From Lunularia cruciata (taxonomy: Eukaryota > Streptophyta > Marchantiopsida > Lunulariales > Lunulariaceae), in the NCBI GenBank assembly GCA_948567375.1, contig OX419756.1, positions 23,910,552-23,974,551 of the forward strand: a DNA stretch of 64,000 nucleotides, given 5' to 3'. Shown here piece after piece: positions 22,497 to 35,581 of this stretch; the first letter of the stretch is position 1, and each line of letters begins with the position of its first letter. The translations under genes were made by a program, and so were the position numbers. The notes under the pieces are model-generated. The model had not been told where the DNA came from. It saw only the letters and a program-made list of their open reading frames with translations, and made no database searches.

Positions 22497-23500
22497 AAAC
22501 TCATCTAAATTGGCTAGCCTCATGCCCTTATAGGCCTCTCTAGCCCATAGCTCTATGCCTCTAAATGCCAAATGAGGTCTTTCTTCTTGCCAATTCAAAC
22601 CATTGTCAAATTTGGCCAACCTTCACCCACTCGAGCACTAGTTAGGCAATTTGGGCAACCTCTAAATCAAACTCTCTCCAAATCTGGCCAAGCTTCACCA
22701 ACTCAAACACTAGCTAGGGCACTTTGGGTAACCTCCAATTTTGGACAACCATCACCAATATGACATACCTCTTCTATTGCTGGCTAACCACCAAATTTTT
22801 TGCTAACTATCAACGGGCTCAATTCACAACAAATCAGCCTTGATTTTACCTCATTGTGCTCAAATTGAACACCCATTGTCTTAAATTGACTCAATTTTCA
22901 AAGTTTTACCCAATGCTTCTACACACTATCTGCCCTACTGCCAAATCTAAATCAACTCAAACAATACTTCCGCACATGATCACTCTTAGGGAAATCTAGG
23001 ACCATGATCAAATGTACCAATAATCAACTAGGCTTGGAGATACCATCAATGCACTCAATTCTTGCACCTAATTTTTCCCCAACTCACACGTCTTTGATAT
23101 AATTAGTTCATTTTTCCACTAAATCAGATTTATAACTTGATCTTTCACTCAACAATCTACAAACAATTAAGCATTTGATTTTAGTCAAGACATACCCACT
23201 CTAGCTAAGAGACTCTAGGTGATGCTTGTCAACCTTTGTCCACCATAGCCAAGAATTCAAAGGCCAACACTAGAGAGGTGAGCACTTTGGAGCTACACTT
23301 CAAAAGTATACCCCTTTGCTTGACTTAGATCTCCAACCTTAACAACACCACTAACTGCACATCCAATACTGTGAACAGTGCAAAAGATGGTGGGTCTCAT
23401 TGTGTGATTAGTAGCCCTAACATGAAATCCAATTGCCAACAAGTAGTCCATGAGTAGACACCAAAATACCTATGACTACCAACACTACAACTCCAACATT
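22497..23500. other. No gene seen; loose internal repeats
   Basis: AT-rich sequence with loosely repeated phrases such as 'ggccaaccttcacccactcg' and 'ggccaagcttcaccaactca' (about 22615-22730). A short frame at 22572-22763 reflects these repeats. Nothing else can be supported. Confidence 0.4.
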
Positions 23501-25780
23501 TGAGCAAACTAGCTTTGGTGCTACAAACATCAATGATAGCCTAAATCTACTCCCTATACTTGGCTATCTTTAGCAAGTATATGTCACACACTTAAGTGAA
23601 CTTCTTGTAGGACTACTCTCTCAACCAAATTGAAAGCTAGTCCATTTACTCCTCCTTATAGGTTTTTCCTTCTAGTTTTTGAACCTACACCATCAACTCA
23701 TGGATCTTTGTCTTTAAGGCCTTCCCTATGGCTCCTCCTTCAACATCTCCATGAATTAGTCTTGCATCTACTCCAATTATTGAATAGCCTTTAGCTTTGA
23801 CTCTTCCAATAGCTGGTTCTTTGTCCTTGATTCCTCCCATAATACCTCTTCCATTTGGGCTCTCTCTTCTTCCTTCTCCATCTCCTTTTGTAACTCCTTA
23901 GCTTGATGCTCTAGTTGGATGGTCACGTCCTTGTGATACTCAGCCATTTGTGAGTCTGAGGTCATGATCCTGACCTTGGAGTTCTCCAACTCATTGCAAA
24001 TGCTCACCACTTCTTCATCTCTTGCTCTCAATTGGTTTTTGTATCCAAGTTGCATCTCCTTCTTCTCCATTCAAAGCTTAGTCAAGTCTAATTATAGCCT
24101 TCCTAGCTCTTTCTCTTGCTCCTTTTGTCCTACAATGAAAAAGGCATTTTGTCTTCTTACCTCACAAAGTTTATTGTTAGGAGTACATCTTCTTTGCCTC
24201 CTCCTTATATACATTTTGGGCCTTGGTTGTCTCTTCTTTTGCATTGTCCTCCTTTGCCTTTTTTGGTATAGATTCTTGTGCATACTTTGCACTAAGGTAG
24301 TGTAATGTATGATTTTGGTGCAATCTTATTGGTACTAGAGAAGTAATAGCTCCATTAGTTGTAGCATTGTTCCCACCAAATGTATCTCAAAATTGGCCCT
24401 CTTCTTGACATGCCTTGGGATTGCTTGGCTTGCTCCATCTTCATCTTTGGTTGGTACTTTTGTGGAGGGTCTTTTGCTTCTTCCATCTCCACTTTGGCTT
24501 TGACTTTGACTTCCTCTTTCACATCTATTTTGGGCTAAAGTTCTAATTTTGGTTAGTCTTCTATATTGCCTTGCTCTTCTCCTTATAGATCAGGTTCTTG
24601 ATCATGACTTGGGTCATTAGGATGTCTTTTCTTTGTCTTTGTCAAAATTCTTCTACTTCATACTTGGCTTTGGATTTGGGGCAATTTTATCACCCTTGTA
24701 TTCTTCTACTTCTCCTTATTTGGTTGCCAATATTTATAAAGTAAATGATCCTTATCTCTCTCTCCTTCTTCTTCTTCTTCTTCTTCTTCTTCTTCTTCTT
24801 CTTCTTCTTCTTCTTCCTCTTTGGCTTCTTCCTCTTAAGATACATCAATTACTTTTGGTTTTCTTCTTTGTCTTTTTGCTTGTGTGGATGTCTTCATAGG
24901 AAGGGCTCATTTCTTCTTTGCTTTTTGTGGTATTTACCTCTTCATATACCAACACAAACCTCCCTATGGCTACATATTTTGTATGTGACTCATGATACTT
25001 CTTAATAATTGATTTGCCTTCAACTTGCAAGGCAAAGTACCCCACTTGTTGGAAGTGGCTTGGATATTTCTTTTGCTCTTTCTTGGTGAGTAAATTGAAA
25101 CACCTATAGAAGTGAATTTCAAAGGAGGAAATGTAGGTAATTCCACCATCTTCTTTGAATTATTTGTGTAGGCTCCTCACTTAGTGGTAAAACATATTTG
25201 CCCAACTCACTAGTTCTTATGTATACATGTAATCAAAGAAGATTGGTTGGCTATTGGGTAGGTAGGTCATTGTTGTTTGGTGAACTAAGTAATTTTCTTT
25301 TTTCAAAAAAACTGCATAAATTTTTTCAATGATTCCACTTTGGGCCGGATCTTTGTAACTTCCAACTTGCTACACATTGTTCTTTTGTCAATTTTCAACA
25401 AAGATCTCCTTGCTATCTTTGGTCAATAACTTGTTTGTGAATTTTTTGTCAAGTGTCATTGCTCTTGGAGGTCTTTCATTTGGGTTGAGGATATTCCTCT
25501 AGTTCTTCTTGGTCCATTTTTAAGGATTTCCTTAAAATCCCTTACTTTTCTCTCCCTCTTCTACTTCATCTCATGAATAATCCTATAATCATCCAACTCC
25601 CAATTCTAGAGCAAGAATCCTAAATGCTTGCTTTGGATCTCCTCACTTATATGATGGATGGCCCACTTATGCATTGTATGGAGTTGGAGGATTTTTTAGG
25701 TTTTTTCCTTAGATGTCAACTTTGAAGGTAGAGAAGACTACAAAGACATTGGAGGCTTTGAAAATTTTAACTTCACTCAA
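23500..25780 (-). pseudogene. Decayed charged/coiled-coil gene, left-arm copy
   Basis: Reading the minus strand from about 25780, a broken frame gives MHKWAIHHISEEIQSKH, DDYRIIHEMK, RRWWNYLHFLL, then FTHQERAKEISKP, IGRFVLVYEEVNTTKSKE, a poly-Glu/Arg tract from a microsatellite, and a coiled coil (EEVVSICNELENSKVRIMTS, VTIQLEHQAKELQKEMEKEE; 24070-23777). Every one of these blocks has a counterpart in the same order on the plus strand at 26513-29200. I do not recognise the family. The inverted copy close by gives the clearest evidence for an inversion axis near 26.15 kb. Confidence 0.55.
24765..24815 (+). repeat. (CTT)n microsatellite
   Basis: About 17 uninterrupted CTT/TTC triplets. On the minus strand it encodes a poly-Glu or poly-Arg run within the decayed charged gene. 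Confidence 0.97.
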
Positions 25781-25899
25781 AATTGGATACAAAATCAGTT
25801 TGTGAAAAGTGAAATTGGCCAATGACCTCTTTTTTTTAATAGGCAAAATCTCAGTGATTTAGTGGCTAGGAGGTGGTTGAGATTCTCTCTCCACACTTG

Positions 25900-26400
25900 T
25901 CATGCATTTGGTATGTAGTACTACTCCACACATGCAAAACATTCCCTAAAAATTCCCTATTACACATGTGAGGCCTTTGAAAAATGCTAACAATATTTCT
26001 TAAATTTTAACCACCTCCCTTGAATCTGAAAATTCTTCAGCAATAGTTCTTTAACCAATTGGTGGTGCAGTCAAATGTGTGTATGCTCTTTGCATGCATT
26101 AAATGTCAAAACTGAAGTTCTTTTGGTACAATCATCTTTAGGCCAAAGTTACTTTGTGCTAAAGCTGCTCATCTTTGACCAAATTTTAGGGAATTTCTAA
26201 TTTGGCATTCTTTCTTTAGCATGCATTTTTCTTTTCATAAACATATACAAATCTATAGTGCCTTTCATCTAATCTAAAACATCTAAAACATCATTTCCTT
26301 CTTAAACACTAAATTAGGCTATCTTATCTTTACAAACAAGATTGAAAGTAAGATTAAAAAAAAACTTTTGATAAAATGTGTGCACCACAAGCTTGCATGT
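25900..26400. other. Axis of the large inverted duplication
   Basis: The words flanking this interval mirror each other: tctctctccacacttgtcatg (from about 25888) reads in reverse complement as ...tgtggagagaga, and gcatgtgtggagagagagat occurs at about 26393 on the plus strand. Outside it, homologous frames run left on the minus strand and right on the plus strand. The centre of symmetry is therefore near 26150. The interval itself shows no gene. Confidence 0.6.
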
Positions 26401-26512
26401 GTGGAGAGAGAGATTTCTCATCCATAGATTTAAGACTCTGGCTATAAAGTCAAAATTATATAGAGGAATTTCAATTTTTGTGATTAATTTTAGTTGTAAA
26501 GCCAAATATTGA

Positions 26513-29200
26513 GTGGCAATCCAAACCTTTGTAGTTCTTAGAAGTTTCCTACCATCCTTTTTAGGTTTCTACATTTTACCTCTTTTCCCATTAATAAGAA
26601 AAATAGTGTTTGTGAAAAAACACATGACAAAGATCCTTGAGGCAATCCTTTGTGCTCCAATGGTGAATAAATGGGTAGTTTACTATAGGAGTGACTTGAT
26701 TCAAAGAAAGCACCTTTCTTTCTAGGTTCATAATTGAGAGCAATCATCCATGAGATGAAGGGAAGGAAGGATAGGATGAAAAGGGATTTGAGGGATATTT
26801 CATGGGCCAAAGATAACTAGAAGTATGTCCTTGGTGTCAAAGTAGGCCCATTTAGAGGCAAGATTCTATATACAAAGTGTGGGCACGCAGACAAGGAGGT
26901 AAGTGATCAAATTACATCATCCTTTGGAGAGAAGAGATCCACCAACAATTGATGGAGTGCAAGTAGTTACAAGAATCCAACACAAACAATAGTTGTCAAA
27001 GCAATAATGAAAATGTTTGGCCAAAGAGTGCAACCTACCTCAATAATAGTCAAGAAGTCTTGTTCAATACTTGTACCAAGGAGAACCCACAAATTATGCA
27101 AACATGTTCTACTTCCAACCAAGAAGCATGTGAAAGGAGAATGAGGAAGAAGGTGGAGCAACATGCCTAGCTCTCTTTGCCATAAACTTCTACATGGGTT
27201 TGAATTTATTCACAAAGAGAGAGCACAAGAAGTTTTTGAGCCACGTCCATCCAACAAGAGAAGTACCAAGATGTGGATACAATGTACAAAAAGATAGAGA
27301 GATTTGTATTGGTTGATAAAGAAGATATTATTACCACAATCAAGACCATGAAGAAGAAGACATCTCCATCAAGGCCCTCAAAATCCAATTAAGAATGAAT
27401 CCTCAACTTATAGATGTATCTTTGGAGGACAAGGAGGTAGAAGACTCTAAAGACAAAGACCAAGAAGACAAAGGAGATTCATTTACCTTTTAGGGTTTGG
27501 CCTCTATATCCAAAGACAATTAGCAATGAGGATGCACAATTTGCACCACAAGAAGAAATGCAAGGTGCATAACACAAAGATAAAGGTGAAGAAGAACCAA
27601 AACATCCCAAAGAACTCCTCATACTTAATAAAGAAGAGAAAGAGGTGGACAAAGTGGGACAAGGAGAAAACCTTTAGAATGAAGAATAATAATAGGAAGT
27701 GGGAGGGAGAAGAGATGTGGAAGAAGGCAAAGACACTCCAAGTGTAGTGTAGACCAAAGTAAGAGGCAAGTTGGCCCAAGAATGTAGAATACCAATCAAG
27801 GAAAGCACAAAAGAAAAGTCTACCCCAATGTTACACCATGCTGATCCAAAGGCTTTGTAAGGTAATCTATAACAAGAAATCAAAGGAGGACAGATGGAAG
27901 GAAGAATTGGAGAAGAGCAAGATTCTATACAAAGTAGAGGCAAGGAATGTGAATGCCCTTGTGCAAAACAAACTACAAAGTGAAGATGCAAAACACTTCA
28001 CTTGTAGTAGATCACAACAAGTACAAAAAAGACATTTAGAAGCAACAAGAAGATGTGCAATTGGTTTGGCTAGAGCACAAGCAACAACAAGGCCACAAAG
28101 AATAGTCCATGGCCATGGAAAAAGAAGTAAGGAGTATTTGGGAAGAACTAGAGATCACCAAGATCTAGGTGGTGTAATACCATTTGCTAGAACAATTATC
28201 TAGATGTGGAAATTGGCTTGGAAATATATGGAAGGATGTTATATACAATGGTCTAAGTAGATCAGATAGATGTGTCACCAAAAGAGTACTTCCACTAATA
28301 GCGCAGAGATGAAAAACACCCTAAAAACTTCAAAGCCAATTTTGGAGGCCTAAACAAATAAATTAGGCCTCAAAAATTGTGAGCATCCTTCCTTTCAAGA
28401 CCAAAGATGTTGCTTTCTCCCCTCCTTTCCCATGATACCTCACCCATGCTATTTTGAGCTTCTTATAAGAAGATTCTCCAAATATTCCCTTTTGTCAAAA
28501 AAATTTGACCACTCAGGTAGGACAAGGATAAACATGTCACCCATCCATGCAACTAATCCAAGGGTGGAGCTTGTTGATATGTCACCAATCTATGTATCTG
28601 ATCTAAGGGTGGAGCTCCATTTGAAGGGATCCTCTTTGCTATATAATAAAGACAAGGTGCTCCTATGAGGCATTGGAGTATTGAGGACTGAAGCCTTGGG
28701 TTCTTCTCTTGTTTTTCTCTTGGGGGTTCTATTGTCCTTAGAACATTACATGTGGTCATTTTAGAAGTACATATGTTTGAAAGGAAGTGACTACTCAACT
28801 AGAAAACACAGCCAAAGAATTAAAGAAGGAAAGGAAGAAAGTGCAACTAATCAACCCAAATGATGAAAGAGGTGAAGAAAGAAGTGGAGGCATTGCCAAA
28901 CCATTTGAAGGAGGAAAAGATGAAGATCCTCTAGCAATTGGAGGAAGCAAAAGATCAATGCATAGCAATGTTGGAGGAAGTAGCTAAAGGAAAGATAACA
29001 AAGATGAAGTTGCCTGAGCTTCAGCTCATACAATTGGTAGCTTCAGCTGCAAGTCCAAAAGCTAGACAAAAGGACATACAAAGAAGACAAGATGGACCAG
29101 CTAGTAGTTAGACTTAGAGAATACACTAATAGGACATTCATCAGATTTGTGATACCTATCTTTTAGAAATAACAAGTTACAAGGAGCAGATCGAGTTCCT
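26513..29200 (+). pseudogene. Decayed charged/coiled-coil gene, right-arm copy
   Basis: Blocks in order: KKHMTKILEAILCAPMVNKW, VVYYRSDLIQRKHLSF, AIIHEMKGRKDRMKRDLRDI, GRRWSNMPSSL, FEFIHKERAQEVFEPRPS, IERFVLVDKEDIITT, KEVRSIWEELEITKI, then (after a solo LTR at 28173-28749) VTTQLENTAKELKKERKK and AMLEEVAKGKITKMKLPELQ. Frames shift several times and stops occur, so it is not functional. It is the mirror homologue of 25780-23500. The solo LTR separates two blocks that are adjacent in the other copy. Confidence 0.55.
28173..28749 (+). repeat. Solo LTR, chromovirus family A (short form)
   Basis: 577 bp from tgtaataccatttgctagaa to gaacattaca, sharing 'caattttggaggcctaaac' and the tctatataataaag-type promoter region with the LTRs of 6659-12952. 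Flanking bases ggtgg and tgtgg are a one-mismatch target duplication. Confidence 0.88.
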
Positions 29201-29689
29201 TGGTAGGAATTATAAGGGCAAAGGTAGTTCTTTGCAATATTACTTTAGACCAAAGGAACTTCACTAAAAGAAGTTATTTGTAATTGTAAGATTTTTGGAG
29301 TAGGGAGTAAACTGATGGCCTTTGCCATGGAATACATTCATAGTTGAGGACCCTCGTAGATGTACCCTTCAAAATAGTAAGTACAAAGGAGACAAAAACC
29401 ATAATTTGTCTTTGAAGAATAAGTAATACCTTTGCTAACACATGTAAGGCACCTAATTAACCTACAAGTAAGAAGATAGGATTGGCATTCTTTAGTGAGG
29501 ATGAACCAAGAAGATATTTGGCTTTACTTAAATATTAGATTTATCTGGCTAAGATAGGAAGAGACTATTTAAGGTTTCACCATAGTGTAAAAAAATTATT
29601 CTTTTTATTGCAAACAAAGCAAAAGGGCCACATCCCTTTATTTCTTTGCTTCAATTCTGATTTTTGATTGTATACTTTTGGTAAGTAGT

Positions 29690-30430
29690 TGTAATACTCT
29701 GAGTACAAGAGAACTCTTCAAGAGAGAACACACAGATTCACACTCAATCCTTCCATGCCCCAATGTAGCACCTTCTCTTTATTATATAGCCAAGGAAGAT
29801 CTCCTCCAAGGAAGCTCCATCATAGGATTAGGTACATGGATAGATGACATGTAAGCAAGCTTCACCCTTAGATTACTTTCTTGGATGGGTGACATGTTGG
29901 TCCTGGTCCTATCTGGTTGGTCAAATAGGCTTTGACCAAAGGGAATCTTTTAGTGAATCTTCTTGTAGAAATCTCAAAATCACATGGGTGAAGTATCATT
30001 AGAAAGCTATCGGTGAGACAAACCAAGGGGGAGGGAAGACCAGCCTTTCCTCTATTAGGGAGAAGCTGCACATTTTTGAGGCCTAATTCATCCATTCAGG
30101 CCTCCAAAATTGCCTCTGAAGTTTTCAGGCCTATTTTGGTTTTTGCCCTATTAGTAGAAGTACTATTTTGGTGATACCTCTGTCTAATCTGCTTAGTCCA
30201 TCATGTATAAAATCCTCCCAGATGTTACAAAACCAAATTTCATCTCTAGATCATGTGTCTAGCTATTGATTCTAAAGTCTTCAAGCATGTTTCGGTTTCT
30301 TGCCTATTAGTAGAAGTACTCTTTCAGTGATACCTCTCTAATCTACTTATTCCATCATGTATAATATCCTCCTAGATGTTACCAAACCAAATTTCATCTC
30401 TAGATCATGTGTCTAGCTATTGGTATTACA
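29690..30430 (-). repeat. Solo LTR, chromovirus family A (long form, reverse)
   Basis: 741 bp in reverse orientation, ending ctattggtattaca. It is longer than the full element's LTR because a segment of about 150 bp at the U3 end (tagaagtac...tctagctattg) is present twice in tandem. Flanks gtagt and tcagt match only partly, so the target duplication is decayed or unclear. Confidence 0.85.
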
Positions 30431-33400
30431 TCAGTGGTGAGGAACTTTCCAACAAGAACCAAAGTGCTTGAGTGGAAGTACCACTTTTACTTATGATTAA
30501 GGTATGATCTTTGAGTGTTCTGAAGGAGCAAAGCAATGCCTTGATGGATTAGAAATGAATTTTAGTGCTTAAAGAACCATGGAATCAAAACGCAAAGTAC
30601 TATTGTGAATGCAAAATGCCTTTGTGGTTGCACCTTATGTGAACGGTAGAATGCAACCTTTGGAGTTGAATATCTTCATAGTGAAGCAACCCCTTGGAGT
30701 TTACTTATTATTAATGAAAGTTATTTTTAGTTTTTAATTCACCATAGTGCACCATAGTTAGTGATACTACCCTTCTTGAAGTGATTCTTGCATGAGAAGT
30801 TAAATGAGTAAAACTAAACAAACTAGTGATAGTCACCTTCTCTTCAAATCTAGCTAATTCCAACCTTTATCCTTGAGAGAATGACCTTTTTTACCATTAT
30901 ACCACTTTTTGGTAGACATTGTGTTATCAAATAAATTTATGAAGAGACGATTGAGATTGTAAATTTATAGTTTTATAGCAAGAAAAGAGTATTTAAAGTT
31001 AATTTTATTCATGGTACCCACCATTCACAATAGCTACATCTTAGATAAGCTAGTTTTGAGAAAAATAAATTACCACATCAACTTTATTATCAATAAGGAT
31101 GGACTTAATTCCTCTTTCTTTCATATTTTGTAAAGTTAGCAATCCTCTATGAATGGATATATTTCACATACCATAAAAGTTTTGGATACTCTTGATCTAG
31201 AAAAATTGCAAGTTATAAAGTAGTGCAAGTACTTTACTTAACCTTTATATATTTGTATATTATTTTATTTTATTTCTCTCAAAGAGACTATGATGACATA
31301 ATAAATAATTGAAATATTTTAATTCTAAGGTTTAAACACTTAATCTATGGATAGTTTGATTTTTGATTTTTAGTTTGATGCTATTTGTGATGACAACAAT
31401 ACAAATATCTCTCTTAGGAGTATTTTTACTCCCACTATAATAAAGAGATGTTATCTTAAAATTTTGATCTTTATACATAGATATAATTTTTTAATTAAGA
31501 TTTCTTGTGGTAAGGTACCACAAGAATAAGAACATACATGATCAATTTTAAAGATTTTGATTTTGAAGATTTTTTTCAAGGTACCATAAGTATTTGTTGA
31601 CCATTTTTTAAGCAGTCAAAGAATTTCTTCATAAGAAAATAATAGATTTTATCTTCATACAGACTATCATTTTTCCATTAATAATTTCATTAAACTCTTA
31701 ACAAAAGAAAATTATTTTTTTATTCAAAAAATAATTTCATGCATTCATTCAATAAACACAACTCCTTGATACATTTTTCTGAAGATTCATTCAGATAGAT
31801 AATGAAAAATTGAACCATTTTGCACAATCAAATTGTTCATATTTTTTAAACTTCATATACTCAATATTTTAACCCATATACTCAATATTTTCCTATTGAT
31901 GTGAACATTGCTTTATGATAATTTCAATCCCATGTTAACCAATGCAGCCATAATGTTCACAAGTATTTAATGAATCAACCACGTAAATAAAATTATATCA
32001 AATTTTAGTTATAAATTTCTTAACTTAAATGAACTAATGATAAGAGATAAATCAATAAAGGAGATCTCAAGTTTTCAAATATATCCGGCAATAGGAATTT
32101 TAATTTGATAATTTAAAACATAAAATAAATTCTATTTATATAGCTTTTCCAAAATTTCTGGAATAAATCATTATAAATATATAATTATGAAATTTTTATT
32201 TCACGTCTATACGATTTTGTGGAACACCTCCACGCATCCAGAAATCTTTTATGAAAGTAAAATCGACTAATTGAAAGGTACTAATGTATTGTCAACTTGC
32301 CCACCATTCTTACAATTCTTGGTGGACAAGTTAACTGCCATTCTAAATGGAAAGTATCGCTTTGTCTTGAGACAACCGAATAATTCATAAAGAGTTTCCA
32401 AACTATCACAATCAGCTATTCACACGTTTCATGTGATGGAAATCATCAAAGCTCTCCAAAAGAGCTTTTACACCTGAACAGTCTCTCTCACTTGAAGAGA
32501 TTTTAGCTCCTCAAATGATACATTCTCTTATCATCTTCTATTCCAAACATGGTAGAAGACCAAACTCCCCCTAATCATGTGAAGTCCTTGGCATGAACCA
32601 TGATTATCTTGAGTGATGCTAGGCTGACTAGCACAGTAACAATTATCAAAAACAACAAGAAGTGGATGGGAACTTCCAACATCCTCTTCCTGGACGGGCC
32701 AACAAGCTTCCGATTATCATTGATCGTTCCGACAATTGTTAACTTAGAGCATGTTTTAACACCAAGGAAACTATAATGGATTCTGCACTCGACCAGATTG
32801 AGATTGTTCATTCTCAATACACGTAGCAGTCCCTTGTCAAAACAAGAAAAATATTCCTACAAAACTCAGATGTTCCCTTTACATTCTCATCTGCAGATTC
32901 TGATATGCTCATGGATAGTACTTGAACGTTCAGCGATAGAAATTGTGCCCTGCACAATTACAAGTGATGAATAATGTGCATTTCTCAACACAGAAGAAGG
33001 TACTGCAAGCATGTTTATATTTATCGTTTTAAAACCATTAAGGTGCCCTTAGTTGCTCCCCAAATTTAATGTTTACTCGGACCTTGAATTTTGTCAATTT
33101 CTCTTGAACCACGTGACTGCCCAATTCTTCTCCATGACTACAGATTTCCTTATAATGGTCTCGAGATCTGCTTCACACATCCTTCAGTTGCAGATGTTTG
33201 TAACTTACGGTATGATTGTAGGTGTCAATCCAGATTTGAGTAGAAGGCTCTCCACTAAAAATCGTAGATGGCTTTCCCCGTGACTTTCCCTCAAAGAAGA
33301 TTTAAAGACAGTCAGGTCATACTATTGTAGACCCATGTCAAGCCAAGTCCAAAAGTATGGCTTCTCTTCATCTCCTAAGCCGTCTTAGCCACCTTGAGTT

Positions 33401-33650
33401 TGCTCCACAACCTGTCCTCGTTCTTCCACTTATACATCCTGCTTCAATCAGCCTATTAAGAGTACTTTCCCAAATCTTTTCAGTGTTCTGTCTACATCAG
33501 GAATGCAGCGAGAGGTAACCCTTTGCACGTCTTTACAACGCCATGGGTATCGCTCCCAATGCAGAACCTTGCACACGAGCTCCGAATAGTGTTAACCCAT
33601 GTTCGTGAGATAGGGTGGGGAGAACATGTTTCACAAAACCGTTTCTATCT
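30431..33650. other. AT-rich stretch without a clear gene
   Basis: Largely AT-rich and non-coding. A minus-strand frame at 32575-32817 (80 codons) ends with a hydrophobic helix (HFLLFLIIVTVLVSLASLKI), which could be a tail anchor or chance. A small hairpin lies at 32294-32332 (aacttgcccacca with tggtggacaagtt, one mismatch). The stretch has no obvious counterpart in the left arm, so part of it may be a later insertion. Confidence 0.35.
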
Positions 33651-33862
33651 TCTTAAATATGAGAGATTACTACCAAATACTACCTTCTCCGTACGAGAGA
33701 CCTTTCAAGTGATCCAGATCCAATGTTGAAGTTGCATTTCATATGGTAGTATGTGTTCTTAAATATGAGAGATTACTACCAAATACAACCATCTCCGTAC
33801 GAGAGACCTTTCAAGTGATCCAGATCCAATATTGAAATTGCATTTCATATGGTAGTATGTGT
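33651..33862 (+). repeat. 106-bp tandem duplication overlapping a copia LTR
   Basis: Two adjacent copies begin tcttaaatatgagagattac at 33651 and 33757. Each copy contains flanking DNA plus the first ~30 bp of the copia LTR (tg[a/t]tgaa.ttgcatttcat), so the duplication arose after the element inserted. Confidence 0.88.
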
Positions 33863-34274
33863 GGCATGTGATAATTGGGGTTGGTATAGTTTGTACTATA
33901 CACTGTGTAAGTTAGGGTTTGCATCTAGTACCCAGCTGTGGTGCTAGTTTTAGAGTACCGAATACTTTTATATAGATATTTACTTTTTAGGGAGGACAGT
34001 TCCATTCCATCGAGATGCTAGCAAAATAGTCAAGAAAGCTTGAACAAGAAAGATGTGAAAGCAACAATTGGGAGAGGCAAGGTCAAGCAGCACTACCAAG
34101 TTTTCTATTAATTTAGAACCTGCATACTAGCCTGCAAGTAATACATTACTTTTTCATGTGACTAGATCTATAATAAGCGGAAATCAGCAAAAGTGTTTTG
34201 AGTATCTTTTAGTGCTCCTTGTGTTTTGTAATTGAAGTGAAAATTTGCATCAGTTTTCATGACAATTTTCAACA
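33833..34274 (+). repeat. Left LTR of the copia element (442 bp)
   Basis: Starts tgaaattgcatttcatatgg and ends caattttcaaca. It contains 'acttttatatagatattta', a plausible TATA region. The primer site after it (ttatgggtccgcat) is decayed beyond clear assignment. Confidence 0.85.
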
Positions 34275-34459
34275 AGTTATGGGTCCGCATCTCACAAATC
34301 ATCAAGAGTGATAGAAGATTATTCTTGGTGTGAGATTTCAAAAAGATTGATAGACTAGAAAAGATTGAGAAAGTTTGTAATTGAGAGACTAGAAAAGGCC
34401 TTTTAGATCTGAGAGTAGATCAGGAAAAAATGGGATTAAGGAACATTAGGAGAGATAAA

Positions 34460-35240
34460 GCACACATTAGTCAGTTCAATGGGGAGAATTTCTTGATTTA
34501 AAAATTCCAAATGATGATCATCTTCAAATCAAAAAACATCATGGATAGGATATAGACTATAGAACAAGTCAATAGCAAATGAAGAAGAGTTTTATTGGCA
34601 AAGCAAAAATGATGTTGCAAAAATGTATTTCTATGCAGCCATAGAAGATAATATTGACACAGACTAATTAATTGTGAAATAGCAAACCAAATGTGGAGTA
34701 GATTGATAAAATTTCATGAGCAATGTGTTTTAGAGAATAAGCACATTCTACAATAGAGATAATTTTAGTTACAAATGAAACCAAGAGGAGAGATAGCAAG
34801 TTTTATTAGCAAAGTAAAAACTCTTGCTAGTAGTCAAGAAAGTAATCTTGGTATAAGAATAGATCATTCTTCAATCATTACCAAGATTATGTGTCGTTTT
34901 CCATAGACTTATTGACATATAATAATAGCTTGAGATAATCTATGTGAGGAGCAAAAAATCCTCAAGAGATTCAATGCAAGACTGCTCAAGGAAGAAACTT
35001 TGATCAAATATGGAGAAGACAAAGGAGAGAGTTCAGCAAAGAGAGCCTTTTCAAATTGCTAATAGAAGAAGCATTAGAGGTAGCTACAATGACAAGACTT
35101 AAAAGAAGACCAAAATTTCTCCACTAAAGAAGAGAACAAGCTATAAAAAGTGTGGAAAGAAGGAGGCACTAGGCAAGAGAATGCAAAGGTGAGAAGAACT
35201 TCCTAAGAAGAAAGCATCACAATGCAAGTAATCTTAGAAG
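34460..35240 (+). pseudogene. Copia gag remnant
   Basis: Broken frames give WSRLIKFHEQCVLENK, MKPRGEIASFISKVKTLASS and KILKRFNARLLKEE, the pattern of copia gag (the UBN2 family). They are followed by a degenerate Cys-rich knuckle region near 35140-35190. Stops are frequent. Confidence 0.65.
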
Positions 35241-35289
35241 TCAAGAAATGCTCTTATGACACAAAGTACTGCATTTGTTGCTAGCTCTA

Positions 35290-35581
35290 GCATTGCCACC
35301 AGTATCAATGAACATCTAGACAACAATTCTTGGTATGTTGATAGAAAAGCTCCAAAGCATATGATTGATAGAGTAGAATAGTTCCAAGATTTCAAGATGA
35401 TTGAAGAAGAGACTTGCCAAATGTATATTGTTGATGATTGTAAGATTTGGGTTATTAGAGTGGGAGACATTCCAATTTCTTGTGAGATTGGTGCAAGAAG
35501 ATAGAAAGGAGTTCTCCATATTCTAGAGTTGAGGCATAACTTGTTTAATGTTGGTCAAGAAGTAGACAAAGGCATCCAAAC
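35290..35581 (+). pseudogene. Copia protease remnant, ends at N gap
   Basis: The frame reads DNNSWYVDRKAPKHMIDRVE and later ILELRHNLFNVGQEVDKGI. This corresponds to the copia protease pattern WYVDSGASKHM...LKHNLLSVGQ. The catalytic D-S-G is changed to D-R-K. The sequence then runs into the gap. Confidence 0.75.

Noticed and set aside
24633-24899. Plus-strand ORFs with long Leu or Phe runs
   Set aside because: They come from the (CTT)n microsatellite, not from a real membrane protein.
33651-33757. Alternative 5' end of the copia LTR in the first tandem copy
   Set aside because: The exact aatat target pair fits the start at 33833, and the upstream copy is a later tandem duplication.
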